NCBI GenBank assembly: GCA_021234155.1
Contig: JAJEKV010000050.1
Span: 3,684,488 to 3,748,487 of the forward strand
Direction: 5' to 3'
Source: Isoetes taiwanensis
Taxonomy: Eukaryota; Streptophyta; Lycopodiopsida; Isoetales; Isoetaceae
Length of the DNA stretch: 64,000 bases
The position numbers and the translations under genes were made by a program. Every line of letters begins with the position of its first letter. Positions within the stretch are counted from its first letter, which is position 1. The notes beneath the pieces are model-generated. The model searched no databases and was not told where the DNA came from. It was given only the letters and a program-made list of their open reading frames with translations. Positions 18,256 through 27,095 of the stretch are shown here, in pieces.

Positions 18256-19395
18256 TGTGATGTTCCAGCACAGTATACGGTCTCAGGACGTATACTGTAC
18301 TGCCTCGTCACGCGTACACGCCATCCCGATTAACGTGTACGCCGACGTGTAGCCAAGCAAGTAGCACCCTAGGGGGCAACTTGCAAGGGTGTACACATTT
18401 ATTCATGTGTACACTTTAGCCCACTTAATTAATATAGGCAAGTGGGCCACACCCATTTATCCCACATGCTCAAGGGTTAATGGAAACCCTAGCCCTAACT
18501 TATAGTCTATATAAGGCATATGAAACCCTAACTTTCCATTTTCGTCCACAGCCTTCTAGAGCTCCGTTTTGCTTGCTCCAAGAGCCAATCTTGACTCCCG
18601 AAGTCTGTCTGAGCAGCCTAGCTCATCAGCTTCCCTTTCTAGCTTCATCTTCAAGCAGTTCTGCAGCATAAACGCGTTCAGACCAGGAGGAGCAAGCCAG
18701 AGATCAGGTATTTTGCCAATTCAATAGTCTAATCTGCCTCCCAGACATAGAGTAAGTAGGTTTAGCCTATTGAATTGCCCATAGCAGCCATCTAGACCTC
18801 TAGATATCAAGCCATAACTAAAGTACCTAACTCTGTGATTTAGATTAAATCTTATTCTTTAGTTCTTATATGATATGTATGTGATGATGATCTCTGTGGA
18901 ATCATTGTATTGGGAAGGGGGGTAGAGGCCTTAAAAGCCTAGTAGTTTGATGCTCCTAGCTAGCCCTCTTTAATGCACTATTAAATTCGGCATGTGTACA
19001 AGAGCCACACCTGGTTGTGGGTGGAGGGACCAGACTGGCTTATAAGGAGGTTCATGTCCTGACTCATGATCACGTCCCCCTGGTAGTAAAGCCTATCGGG
19101 GACTACAGTGCACTAGACCTAATGCTCTACCACTGCGTGCGGGCTTTGCATGGGTTCGACACTCTTGAGGTGGTGTTCACCTTCCATGGAGTTCAGTCGA
19201 GTACGGGCAGTGGCCCTCTAGTCACCTTGAGTCAGCATGCCAACCTCTGGTGGGGAGCAATCCCTACCTGCCCCATCGGAACTGGGGAGATGCAACCCAG
19301 GAGTAGCCCCTTTGGCTACGCATACGGCGGGCTACAGTCAGGTCCCAAGACTTTTCAACCTACTTTGCAAAGTGTGCACAGGAGGGGCGGATGGA
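18256..19395 (+). repeat. E1 3' LTR, truncated at its 3' end by E2
   Basis: It starts TGTGATGTTCCAG. Two palindromes stand in tandem near the start (arms ACAGTATACG/CGTATACTGT at 18270-18298; GCGTACACG/CGTGTACGC at 18312-18342). A TATA box TATATAAG is at 18508-18515, with AAACCCTAA telo-boxes around it. The LTR breaks off after GGGCGGATGGA at 19395, where the E2 5' LTR starts; the remaining ~430 bp is not found on the other side of E2. Confidence 0.88.
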
Positions 19396-20954
19396 TGTGA
19401 CGTTCCAGAATAATATACGGTATGAATACGTATATTATACTGACACGTCACTAGTACATGTCGACTCAGACGACATGTACACAGCGACCATAAAGGGGAA
19501 GTACCCTAGGGTGCAACCCCGTGGACCATTATATTGCACATGTTAAGGCCACATGTGAGTATAATACCTTTTGCCATGTGGCAATAGCCCATTGACCAAA
19601 AGGGCCCAGCCCTAAAATCGTGGGAATAAAGGGACATAAACCCTAAAAGGGAAACCCTTTCGGTTTCCAGCCCCTATAAGTTGGATTGGAGCAGCATTGG
19701 ACGCCTTTTCGCCTGAACAGTAGCAGCGGAACCGGAATCCCTTAGTTGCAGCTCGATCCAAGCCAGCAATTTTGAGATCCAGCAGCATGGATGCCTTCAG
19801 GGGAGTGAGAGCCAACCAAGAAGCGGGTTAGTGGTTGATCCGATAGTTAGATCCGAGTTTTCAGCTCTCATTCGATAGGATTCCTATTCATTCTTAGCTA
19901 TAGGCGACCCCTAAAGCCTAAGAATGATAGACACTAACAAAGGAACCTAACCATGTATGATTAGGTAGATTAGAATAGGTGTATTCTATTATTTTCAGTC
20001 TGTTGTGATGATGTCTTATCATTCTATGCGCCACTCTTGTGTATTGGGAAGGGGGGTAGAGACCCAGAGCCCAAGTAGTTGTATGATCCTAGTTTTAGCC
20101 CATTAATTCCCACCACGCGGCCAGGCATAAGAGCCCGCCTGGCCGGGTCGTGGGTGGCCGAGCTAGACCGGGCCGACAAGGGAGGGCTTGTCTAATCACG
20201 CTTGATCCCTCTGTATGCGAAGCGACGGCCGGGAACGTTGTGAGCGGCCTAATACCTGCACCGCGTGAGGGCAGGTATGGGCTCGACACCTCTTGGGTGA
20301 TGCGCCATCTTCTAGGGGTTCAAGTCGTATATGAGCAAAGTGGCTCTCTCGGCTGCGTGATTGGCATGAACCTTCGGAGGGGAGTGATCTCCTCCCCGCC
20401 TCATCGGGCTGGGGAGATGCAACCCAAGAGTAGTAGCCCCTCCGGCTATTCACTTTCGGCAGCAGCTACTGGTCAGCTCCAATACTTTTCAGCCTATCTC
20501 AAAGTATGCACGAGGGGGCGGATGGAGTGGACTACCCAACGGCCATAGCCCTATGCCCAAATCCATTTGCCATGAATTCTGTCTGCATTGCTATCTGGGA
20601 GCCCAAGCCGTCAGTCTTTCCCCATGAGTCTGAGCCTGGGTAGAACTTCCCTATGTTATGTTGATGTACTGATGTGTTGATGCAGCTACTGTGATATGGT
20701 GGACCACCCTTCGAGGTGGGTATGTTATTATTGATTTATGTCATGTGCTCATGTGTGTTTACGCTTCCGCAGTTAGATCGATCCCGAGGGAGACGGGATG
20801 AATGACACGTCCATTCTTCTCCGTCGGGTTCTTGGCCACCATCAAGAGCCCGATGTTAGGTGGGCGGCCTCACTCAGCGAGCAGATGCTGGTTTGAGGGA
20901 TGATCTTTAGTTTGTATACGATCAGGGCATCGTATATGAGCTAGGGCCGTCACA
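19396..20954 (+). repeat. E2 5' LTR (1559 bp)
   Basis: It begins TGTGACGTTCC and ends GGCCGTCACA, with matching ends TGTGACG/CGTCACA. Palindromes at 19410-19438 (arms ATAATATACG/CGTATATTAT) and 19454-19480 (arms GTACATGTCG/CGACATGTAC) stand close to the start. CCTATAAG near 19673 is the likely TATA box, with CCCTAAAA just upstream. Confidence 0.95.
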
Positions 20955-20955
20955 A

Positions 20956-20967
20956 TGGTATCAGAGC
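20956..20967 (+). other. E2 primer-binding site, initiator tRNA-Met
   Basis: TGGTATCAGAGC lies one base after the LTR. Confidence 0.92.
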
Positions 20968-21208
20968 TTTGATCTTGGCAGACCAGGATCGAGCACTGAC
21001 CGTAATCCTATAGGAACTAACTAATCCAGATATTCAGTCTTGGAGATAAAAGCCCAAGCACAAACCTCGAGTAGTGGGAAGTTTTTTCTTCCCGGGGTAG
21101 AGTTAGTAATTATCTAGAATTAGGATAATCAGAGAACATAAATAAGATAGACCAAATAGAAGAAAAGCACCTAAGAGAGCCTAATAAATTTCAGGCACTT
21201 TCGGCCGA

Positions 21209-21279
21209 CACCTCCAAGGATGCGCCAGGAGCATGTTAGGTCCATACCTAATGGGTCTCTCGCGCACTCTTAGAGGGGT
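21209..21279. promoter_or_regulatory. double palindrome module E2-a
   Basis: The outer arms are CACCTCCAAGGATGCGCC and GCGCACTCTTAGAGGGGT, and the inner palindrome is TTAGGT-CCAT-ACCTAA (21236-21251). It is the first of three copies before ORF1. Confidence 0.78.
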
Positions 21280-21421
21280 CACCCCATGTGAACCCTAGAA
21301 CTCGGCCATAGGTACCCCAAATGGTAAAATAAAAGATGAAATCCCATCTAAAAAGCTCGAATTAGCTAAATTTGTATGTTAAAACACAGAAAAACACTAA
21401 ATAAAAGTCAACTTAGAGCAA

Positions 21422-21490
21422 CATCTCTAAGAGTGCGCCAGAGCATAGTTAGGTCACGACCTAACACCCTTCTCGCGCACTCTTGGAGGG
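21422..21490. promoter_or_regulatory. double palindrome module E2-b
   Basis: The outer arms are CATCTCTAAGAGTGCGCC and GCGCACTCTTGGAGGG. The inner palindrome GTTAGGTC-AC-GACCTAAC (21448-21465) is perfect. Confidence 0.83.
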
Positions 21491-21633
21491 ATCCCCTAAA
21501 GGTGACTTCAAAAATTACTCAAAACTAACTCAAAGTGTAAAATAACTGGTGGAATCCTCATTAGAATGCTTACGTTAGTGGGAAACGCATGTGCATTAAT
21601 GTAAATTGGATACTTTTAGGGCAGAAAAGGACC

Positions 21634-21705
21634 ACACCTCTAAGGGTGCGCCAGGGCCCAGTTAGGTCCGAACCTAACCCCCTTCTCGCGCACTCTTGGA
21701 GGGGT
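21634..21705. promoter_or_regulatory. double palindrome module E2-c
   Basis: The outer arms are ACACCTCTAAGGGTGCGCC and GCGCACTCTTGGAGGGGT. The inner palindrome GTTAGGTCCGAACCTAAC (21661-21678) has one mismatch. It lies about 110 bp before the ORF1 TATA box. Confidence 0.82.
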
Positions 21706-21813
21706 TTGAAGGAAGATGGTTGAAGAAGACTCCACTTTAATTCAAGGTGGGGAGAATTTCGCCAACAAACCAACAAGATGACCAATTCGACCGAACCCTA
21801 AAAAATTAAACCC

Positions 21814-21858
21814 TATAAATTACTGGACGTAGGCCTCATTTTTAGGGTTTCTCACGTG
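21814..21858 (+). promoter_or_regulatory. E2 ORF1 internal promoter: TATA box, telo-box, G-box
   Basis: TATAAAT at 21814-21820 lies 111 bp before the ORF1 ATG. Downstream are TTAGGGTTT (21842-21850, a telo-box in reverse) and CACGTG (21853-21858). Telo-boxes are known in plant promoters of growth-linked genes. Use as a promoter is inferred. Confidence 0.6.
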
Positions 21859-21924
21859 ATTCTGCGAGCTCCTTCCGATAGCCGATCTTCTGGTGCCCTG
21901 CTCCAAATTGAACGCCATCACACA

Positions 21925-23109
21925 ATGGCTAGAACAAAACAGACTGCCCGTAAGCCCAACAAAGATGATAAACCCAGCGCCCAAGTCCTCGCCGCCGAGC
22001 AGAAACTCAAAGATGCTGACGAGAAATTGAAGGCCGGCATGGAGAGGCGACCTAGGTACTATCGGAATTTGGAAAAGAGGCACAGGAAAGAAGAAAAAGC
22101 CAGGAAGAAAGAAGAGAAGGAAAAGAGAAAGGAAGAAAAGGCCAAGAGGAGGGAGGAGAAGGCAAGGAGGAAAGCCGAAAAAGAAGCCGCAGAAGCCGAG
22201 GAAGACCAATGGCGAGAGCAAAGGACCAAGAGCAGGGAAGAACCCGACAGAAAGGGCAAAAAGGTTATGACAGAAGAGCCCCCGCCCAAGAAAAAAAGGA
22301 CCTCGGTCGGCGCGCCATCGCTGAATCCACCGGCGGCTTAATCTCGCCTCCATCATCGCCGAAGATACCGGGTGATGTGGCTGACTTCTTGAGGAGGTAC
22401 TTCTAGGAACCGGAGAATCCTCGCAGGCGTGCCAACCCTCGCATCGACAATGATGAACCCCTGTGAGGAGGACCCACTCCCAGCCTCGTGACCCGCAGAA
22501 ATACAGTTGAACTACCCCCCCCGCTGCCTCCACCGTTTTTGGAATGGCAAGAAGCAAAGAAGCTAGGTGCAGAGAAAGCAGCTGCAAAGAAGGCAAACAA
22601 AACGGCCCGGGACTCGTACACCTTAGGGCCCGAGAGGAGGTACAAGAAGGAGCTAGCGGATTATACAATATACAAGAAGATGCACGACGAGTACGCTGCC
22701 TACTACGGCACACCACTGGGTTAAGTATGTCGGCGGAGGGCGCCAACCTCGAGAGGCATTCCAGCTCAAACCTCCACCAGAACTTCCGGAACCCCCGAAG
22801 AAGCCTATGAAGAGATCCCAAGACTCCCCTTTTGCGAGAGCCCTGCGAGAAATCCGCCACTTCCAACGGAGTTACGGATTTCTGATTCCCAGAGTTGCAT
22901 TCCAGAGGTTCGTCCGAGAAATTTTGTAGGAGTTCAACCCCAAGAAGCGAGTAACTAACGACATGTTACTCGCTTTACAAGAAGCAGCAGAGATGGAAGT
23001 CGTGCAACACTTCGAGGATTCACTGGCGTGCACGCTCCATGCAAAAATGGTCACACTTCAACCGAAGGATATGAGATTGGCCAAATACATCAAGAGGACA
23101 GATAAATAG
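21925..23109 (+). pseudogene. E2 ORF1: histone H3-like protein with giant tail (~395 codons, frameshifted)
   Basis: The start is fixed by MARTKQTARK at 21925-21954, the H3 tail start; PSAQ at residues 17-20 is shared with E1. A long charged helix follows (residues ~30-110, repeats of KEEKARKKEEKEKRKEEK), the kind of Lys/Glu pattern that forms a stable single helix. After frameshifts near 22300-22340 and 22715-22720 and a TAG at 22404-22406, a linker ends in PPPELPEPPKKP. The H3 fold covers about 22840-23106: [26 protein letters not shown], a TAG at 22927-22929 where E1 has Gln, [26 protein letters not shown], and PKDMRLAKYIK. It shares with E1 changes absent from canonical H3 (HFQR.YGFLIPR, VQHFEDS.ACT), so the two descend from one captured gene. 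The R of HAKR is M here. Confidence 0.9.
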
Positions 23110-23167
23110 AAGAGGAGCTACCTTTTTTTGTAACTAACACGCTTATATGTAATATATGGAAATTTTG

Positions 23168-23173
23168 AATAAA
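23168..23173 (+). terminator. poly(A) signal after E2 ORF1
   Basis: AATAAA lies 59 bases past the ORF1 stop in an AT-rich stretch. Confidence 0.5.
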
Positions 23174-23251
23174 GAGGATATATAGTTGTTTAAATGTGCA
23201 TTGGAATAAGTACAAATAGTAATTAAGGAGCAAAATGTCCAATTTTGACCA

Positions 23252-23323
23252 ACACCTCTAAGGGTGCGCCAGAGCACAGTTAGGTCGGAACCTAACCCCC
23301 TCCTCGCGCACTCTTAGAGGGGT
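23252..23323. promoter_or_regulatory. double palindrome module E2-d
   Basis: The outer arms are ACACCTCTAAGGGTGCGCC and GCGCACTCTTAGAGGGGT, and the inner palindrome is GTTAGGTCGGAACCTAAC (23279-23296). It is the first copy in the ORF1-ORF2 interval. Confidence 0.85.
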
Positions 23324-23464
23324 CCACCAACTGGGCCCTTGATCAGCAACTTACCTGCTCCGAATGAAGTAAATAACCAAAGAAACCTGCAGTTAACAAG
23401 AAAATAAGTAGGAATTCACGTCTTTGAACTTGTTCTTGGCACCTATTAGGCATAGGCAGGCCAA

Positions 23465-23535
23465 CACCTCCAAGAGTGCGCCAGAGGCCACTTAGGTCCC
23501 AAGCTAACACCCTCCTCGCGCACTCTTAGAGGGGT
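23465..23535. promoter_or_regulatory. double palindrome module E2-e
   Basis: The outer arms are CACCTCCAAGAGTGCGCC and GCGCACTCTTAGAGGGGT, and the inner arms are TTAGGT and AGCTAA (23492-23507, one mismatch). Confidence 0.8.
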
Positions 23536-23719
23536 CCGACCTTTCAAGGTCCATAACTTGTGCTAGACCTATCCAATTCGCTCCGAATTTGTTGCATTGG
23601 AACCCACTAAAAATTGTATACACGCCATTTCTAGCTCTAGATTAACCTAGAAACATCCAATTTCATCTCCAAATACCAAAAGTTTTACAAACCCTAAAAT
23701 TTTTAGGGTACAAGATCCC

Positions 23720-23785
23720 TATAAATACCCTCATAACCTTTAATCCACACCTACAAAGTTGTTCCTACGCCCAAGGCGATCTTCC
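23720..23785 (+). promoter_or_regulatory. E2 ORF2 internal promoter: TATA box and leader
   Basis: TATAAATA at 23720-23727 lies 119 bp before the ORF2 ATG. The leader CCTACGCCCAAGGCGATCTT resembles the E1 leaders (GCTCCC...AGGCGATTTT). AAACCCTAAAA lies just upstream. Confidence 0.6.
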
Positions 23786-23838
23786 AGCCTCCTTAAGCAC
23801 TTCCAGTTTTGTTTGATATCGGCAGCACGCTCCTCCTC

Positions 23839-25376
23839 ATGGCTACCTCATCCTTCATCAGCCGGTACATCGCCTCTCCCCACGTCGCTAATGTAGATGT
23901 TAACCTAGTATTCCAAGTTTTCTAGAAAGAATTTGACTTGTCGGCAACCCTGAACTCCAACCCGTTCTACCAGCAAGTCTTGCAAGAATTCCAAGAGAAA
24001 GTAGCTCCTAGCTTGCAAGAAGTACCCCCATGCATAGGGTACTTTGTACCAAAGACTACATTGCAAACAGCCCTTAATCATATACCCAACATTGCCAAAC
24101 TACTGCAGAATAGAACCGAGCGCCTACCCAATTACATGACCCTGAGTAGTAATAGAAAGAGATTTTTCTCCTACAACACAGCCTTAGCACTGTATTTATT
24201 CTATAGGGCCCAAACAGTTGTAGGTGAACCATCAATCCAGCCACTAGAGGTCACACCCTTGGACGCAGCAGCAGACGAACAACTACTGCTTGAGTACGAA
24301 GAGGCCATAGCCAGATCATCTGAAGAAAGTGAGGACACATGAGAAGAAAGCGAAGAAGAAATGGAAGTAGACCCAGAAGAAGAACGCCAAGAAGCAGAAC
24401 AGGATGTTACCCGATTCGAAGCTGACAGGAGCACACCAAGGATAGCGCAACCAATCGGGCTGGGAATAACAAGTCTAGCACCGATTATAGTCGAAGGGCA
24501 AGAGTATCTGTTCCTTAACGATATTAATCTGTTCCTTAACGATATTAAAAACCTTCCCGAATGCAGGAACAGAGGCTATCGCGTCGACGAACTCCTTCAC
24601 CTCATACGGCAACAGCCGGACTTAGAGGATTTCATCGACCAAGAAACAGATGACTTTCCAGTGCAGGTAAGGGAAGCAGCAACATACACAGGACACAACA
24701 TGCCAGATATCGAAGCCTATAGCACCATCAGAGGCATGATGACGGAAGAGCAACTCCCTACAGAAGAGGAGTTTTTGGCACTCCAAGAGCAGATGGGAAT
24801 AAGGGGGAAGACAACAAGAGTACTGCTACCAGAATCTTCTTCACAAGAACCATTACCAACGTTCCAAGGGAGAGCCACGAACTTAACAAGTGTACGAACG
24901 CTCTTCCATGATTACGAAGAACTAGTTCAAGTACCGGCCGACATGCATCAAGGCACGTGTGTCTACCTCGGGAGCACGGGGAGGAATACCCGAGCAAAGA
25001 TCAAATACTATCTTCCGCTCCTAACCGACGTAGAATAATAGTATTTCATAAGCTTTTCAGCCCACGGAGAGGAAGCCATCCGTGATGTCGATAGCACTAT
25101 CCGGTTTTGGTATGCACGCCTGCCATCGAGAAAAAGCTCCACCATGTAATTTTAGTAAAGCGGAGGACAGCCTTGGGCATCTTCGACTTCGCGGTACCTC
25201 ACCTTCGACAAGGTCGGTTGGCAGTAACAGCAGCTCATACCTCCGATAGACGAGTCGAAGAGCTAGCATTAGCTATCCGAGGGGGATCATCGAGGGATAT
25301 ACTCTGGAACTTGGGACGTACAGTGGGTACAGCCCAAGTGAAGAAATTCCTTGAGGATCACCCATCCCATCAGTAA
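23839..25376 (+). pseudogene. E2 ORF2: unidentified accessory protein with acidic centre (~510 codons)
   Basis: This is the homologue of E1 ORF2; the family is not recognised. It starts at the ATG at 23839. The N-terminal half has VDVNLVFQVF, then a TAG (23923-23925) exactly where E1 has CAG, then PPCIGYFVPK and ERLPNYMTLSSNRKRFFSYN. The centre is acidic (EESEDT, a TGA at about 24340, EESEEEMEVDPEEE). GLGITSLAPIIVEGQEYL and QMGIRGKTTRVLLPESSS follow. A 21-bp tandem duplication (CTGTTCCTTAACGATATTAA at 24509-24550) repeats seven residues. After about 25036 stops accumulate, but HVILVKRRTALGIFDFA and AQVKKFLEDHPS still match E1. Conservation in two diverged elements at the same place argues for a real function. 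Confidence 0.7.
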
Positions 25377-25434
25377 ATTTATGTAATGAAAATCATGACT
25401 ATTGTATTAAGTTAATATATATCGGCCATATATT

Positions 25435-25440
25435 AATAAA
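25435..25440 (+). terminator. poly(A) signal after E2 ORF2
   Basis: AATAAA lies about 60 bases past the ORF2 stop in a very AT-rich stretch, before gag. Confidence 0.5.
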
Positions 25441-25517
25441 AATATAAGATCTTTTGAATTGCATTTTAATGTCTTTTTGATATCTTTGCCTTAACAATCA
25501 TATCATTCAAACACTTA

Positions 25518-27095
25518 ATGCAACCAACAAAAGAACTCATGATAAATGGTGCTAATGTAATATGTGCAGTTAGAACAGCTAGGAATGTCGACCTTGAATT
25601 TCAAGCCCAAGGCGATCAAACACCACTGCGACAATTCCAGCCTCGGAATCTATTCGAAGAGTATTACGCACCAACGCCGGAGGAAGAAATTTCGCAGATG
25701 AGGTCAGATCTGCAAGAAATAAAAGCCATGTTGGCGGGCAGGGGAAGAAACAGGCAGGACCAGAATGTGCAACCCCCAGAGGCCCGTTCTTAGCACAAGG
25801 GAAAAGAGAAAAAGAGGAGCCGGCGCAGATCTTCTAGCTCCAGCTCTTCAGACAGCTCGGACTCAAGCTCTGAGTCTGAGGAAGAAACAGGAAGAACCGC
25901 CCGAAGGGAAGAAAGAATAACGGCAAAACAGCCAGACCAATCCGACTACCAGAAGAAGGTCGACTCGGCCTTGAGTAATGTGTGGAAAGCCCGCAAGCTG
26001 GAACAGTTTTCCGGCGAAAACAGATCAGGGATGGAAGCCGAAGCATGGCTAGACGAGATGAGCGAATACGGAAATGCTTACGGTATGAAGGATAAAGATA
26101 AGGGCAGAGTAGCCACCGCTAACTTGAAAGGGGCAGCCCGTATTTGGTGGAGGGGCTATGCCAAAGCCCATGGGATGAGCAGAGACAAGTGCAGGTTCAC
26201 AAAGTTCGCGAAGGCCTTCAAACGACATTATGTCCCAAGAGAGCACAAGTGCCATCAGATGCAAGCATTCCACAGGTTGCAACAGGGGAACAAATCTGTA
26301 CAGAAATATACGGAAGAGTTCATGAGGTTGAGGCTTTATGTGCCGAAACTTAGCGAGAGAAGAGTGGTGGAAGGCTATGTGGAGGGCCTGAATGAGGATC
26401 TATGGAAGATAGTCAGAGCCCTGAACCCGCGCTCAGTATCAGAGGCCGAAGCAAAGGCCGTGAGCCTACAAGGGACGGGACCCCAGAAAAGTGAACCCAA
26501 GCAGTGGTAGAGCCCGAGAGCAACCAGTCCATCACCTGCCAAGACACCATACATGGGAAATCAATGGAAACAGCCAGAGAAAAAGCAGGTCAGCTTCAAA
26601 GATAAAGGACAAGGGGGAGGCTCAAATTACTCAAAGACAGTCAAGCAGTTCCTCAACTCCATTCCGAAAGAAAAGTGGCAAGAATATATAGAAAAACAGT
26701 TGTGCTTCCGGTGCTTCCAGCCGGGGCATAGAACACACAACTGCACGTTCGTGATGAATGCAGCACTTGCGGAGATGGGAGGTTGGGAGACCCCGACAGA
26801 AGAAGAGGAGGACGAAGGACGCGACTTTATCCATGGTGAGTGTCACATCTTTGCCGCCATAGATACAGAAAGCGCAGAGAGCCAGTACCAAGTAATATCC
26901 ACGATTGGTAAGATAACCGCCAAATCCTTTATAGTCCTCATAGACTGTGGCAGTTCCCACAATTTTGCATCACCAAGGATGGCCGAAATGCTAAAGTTGA
27001 AAATAGTGAAGTCTAAGCCCAGGCCAGTAGTGTTAGCTAGCGGAGCCATCAGGCACACTGCTGGCAAGAGACACCCATTACAGGTAAGCAAGTGA
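25518..27095 (+). pseudogene. E2 gag and protease, one frame with two TAG stops
   Basis: The ATG at 25518 opens a frame that runs to 27095 with only two stops, TAG at 25791-25793 and TAG at about 26508-26510. Gag: TPEEEISQMRSDLQEIKAML, a Ser-rich acidic segment, the capsid core with LKGAARIWWRGYAKAHG, VQKYTEEFMRLRLYVPKLSE. The zinc knuckle CFRCFQPGHRTHNC is intact at about 26704-26745. The aspartic protease has FIVLIDCGSSHNF (about 26930-26968), a D-C-G variant of D-S/T-G seen in some chromoviruses. It is the best preserved gag in the window and a good family reference. Confidence 0.88.

Larger units (their letters stand above)
7986..19395 (+). mobile_element. E1: Ty3/gypsy chromovirus carrying a histone H3-like gene
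   Basis: Order: 5' LTR remnant, primer site, two palindromic modules, ORF1 (histone H3-like), two more modules, ORF2 (unknown), gag, protease, RT, RNase H, integrase, chromodomain, purine tract, 3' LTR. The 5' LTR is cut at about 7986 and the 3' LTR stops at 19395, where E2 begins. All genes contain stops or frameshifts. The RT-RNase H-integrase-chromodomain order marks the chromovirus branch. Extra genes in sense orientation upstream of gag are unusual for plant LTR elements. Confidence 0.92.

Noticed and set aside
21820-22866. Long minus-strand frame opposite E2 ORF1
   Set aside because: It is the antisense of the Lys/Glu-rich linker; low-complexity Leu/Phe/Ser content and no domain.
21925-23109. 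Ordinary host histone H3 gene hit by transposons
   Set aside because: It lies between primer site and gag in two elements, has a 300-residue linker, and shares derived changes between the copies.
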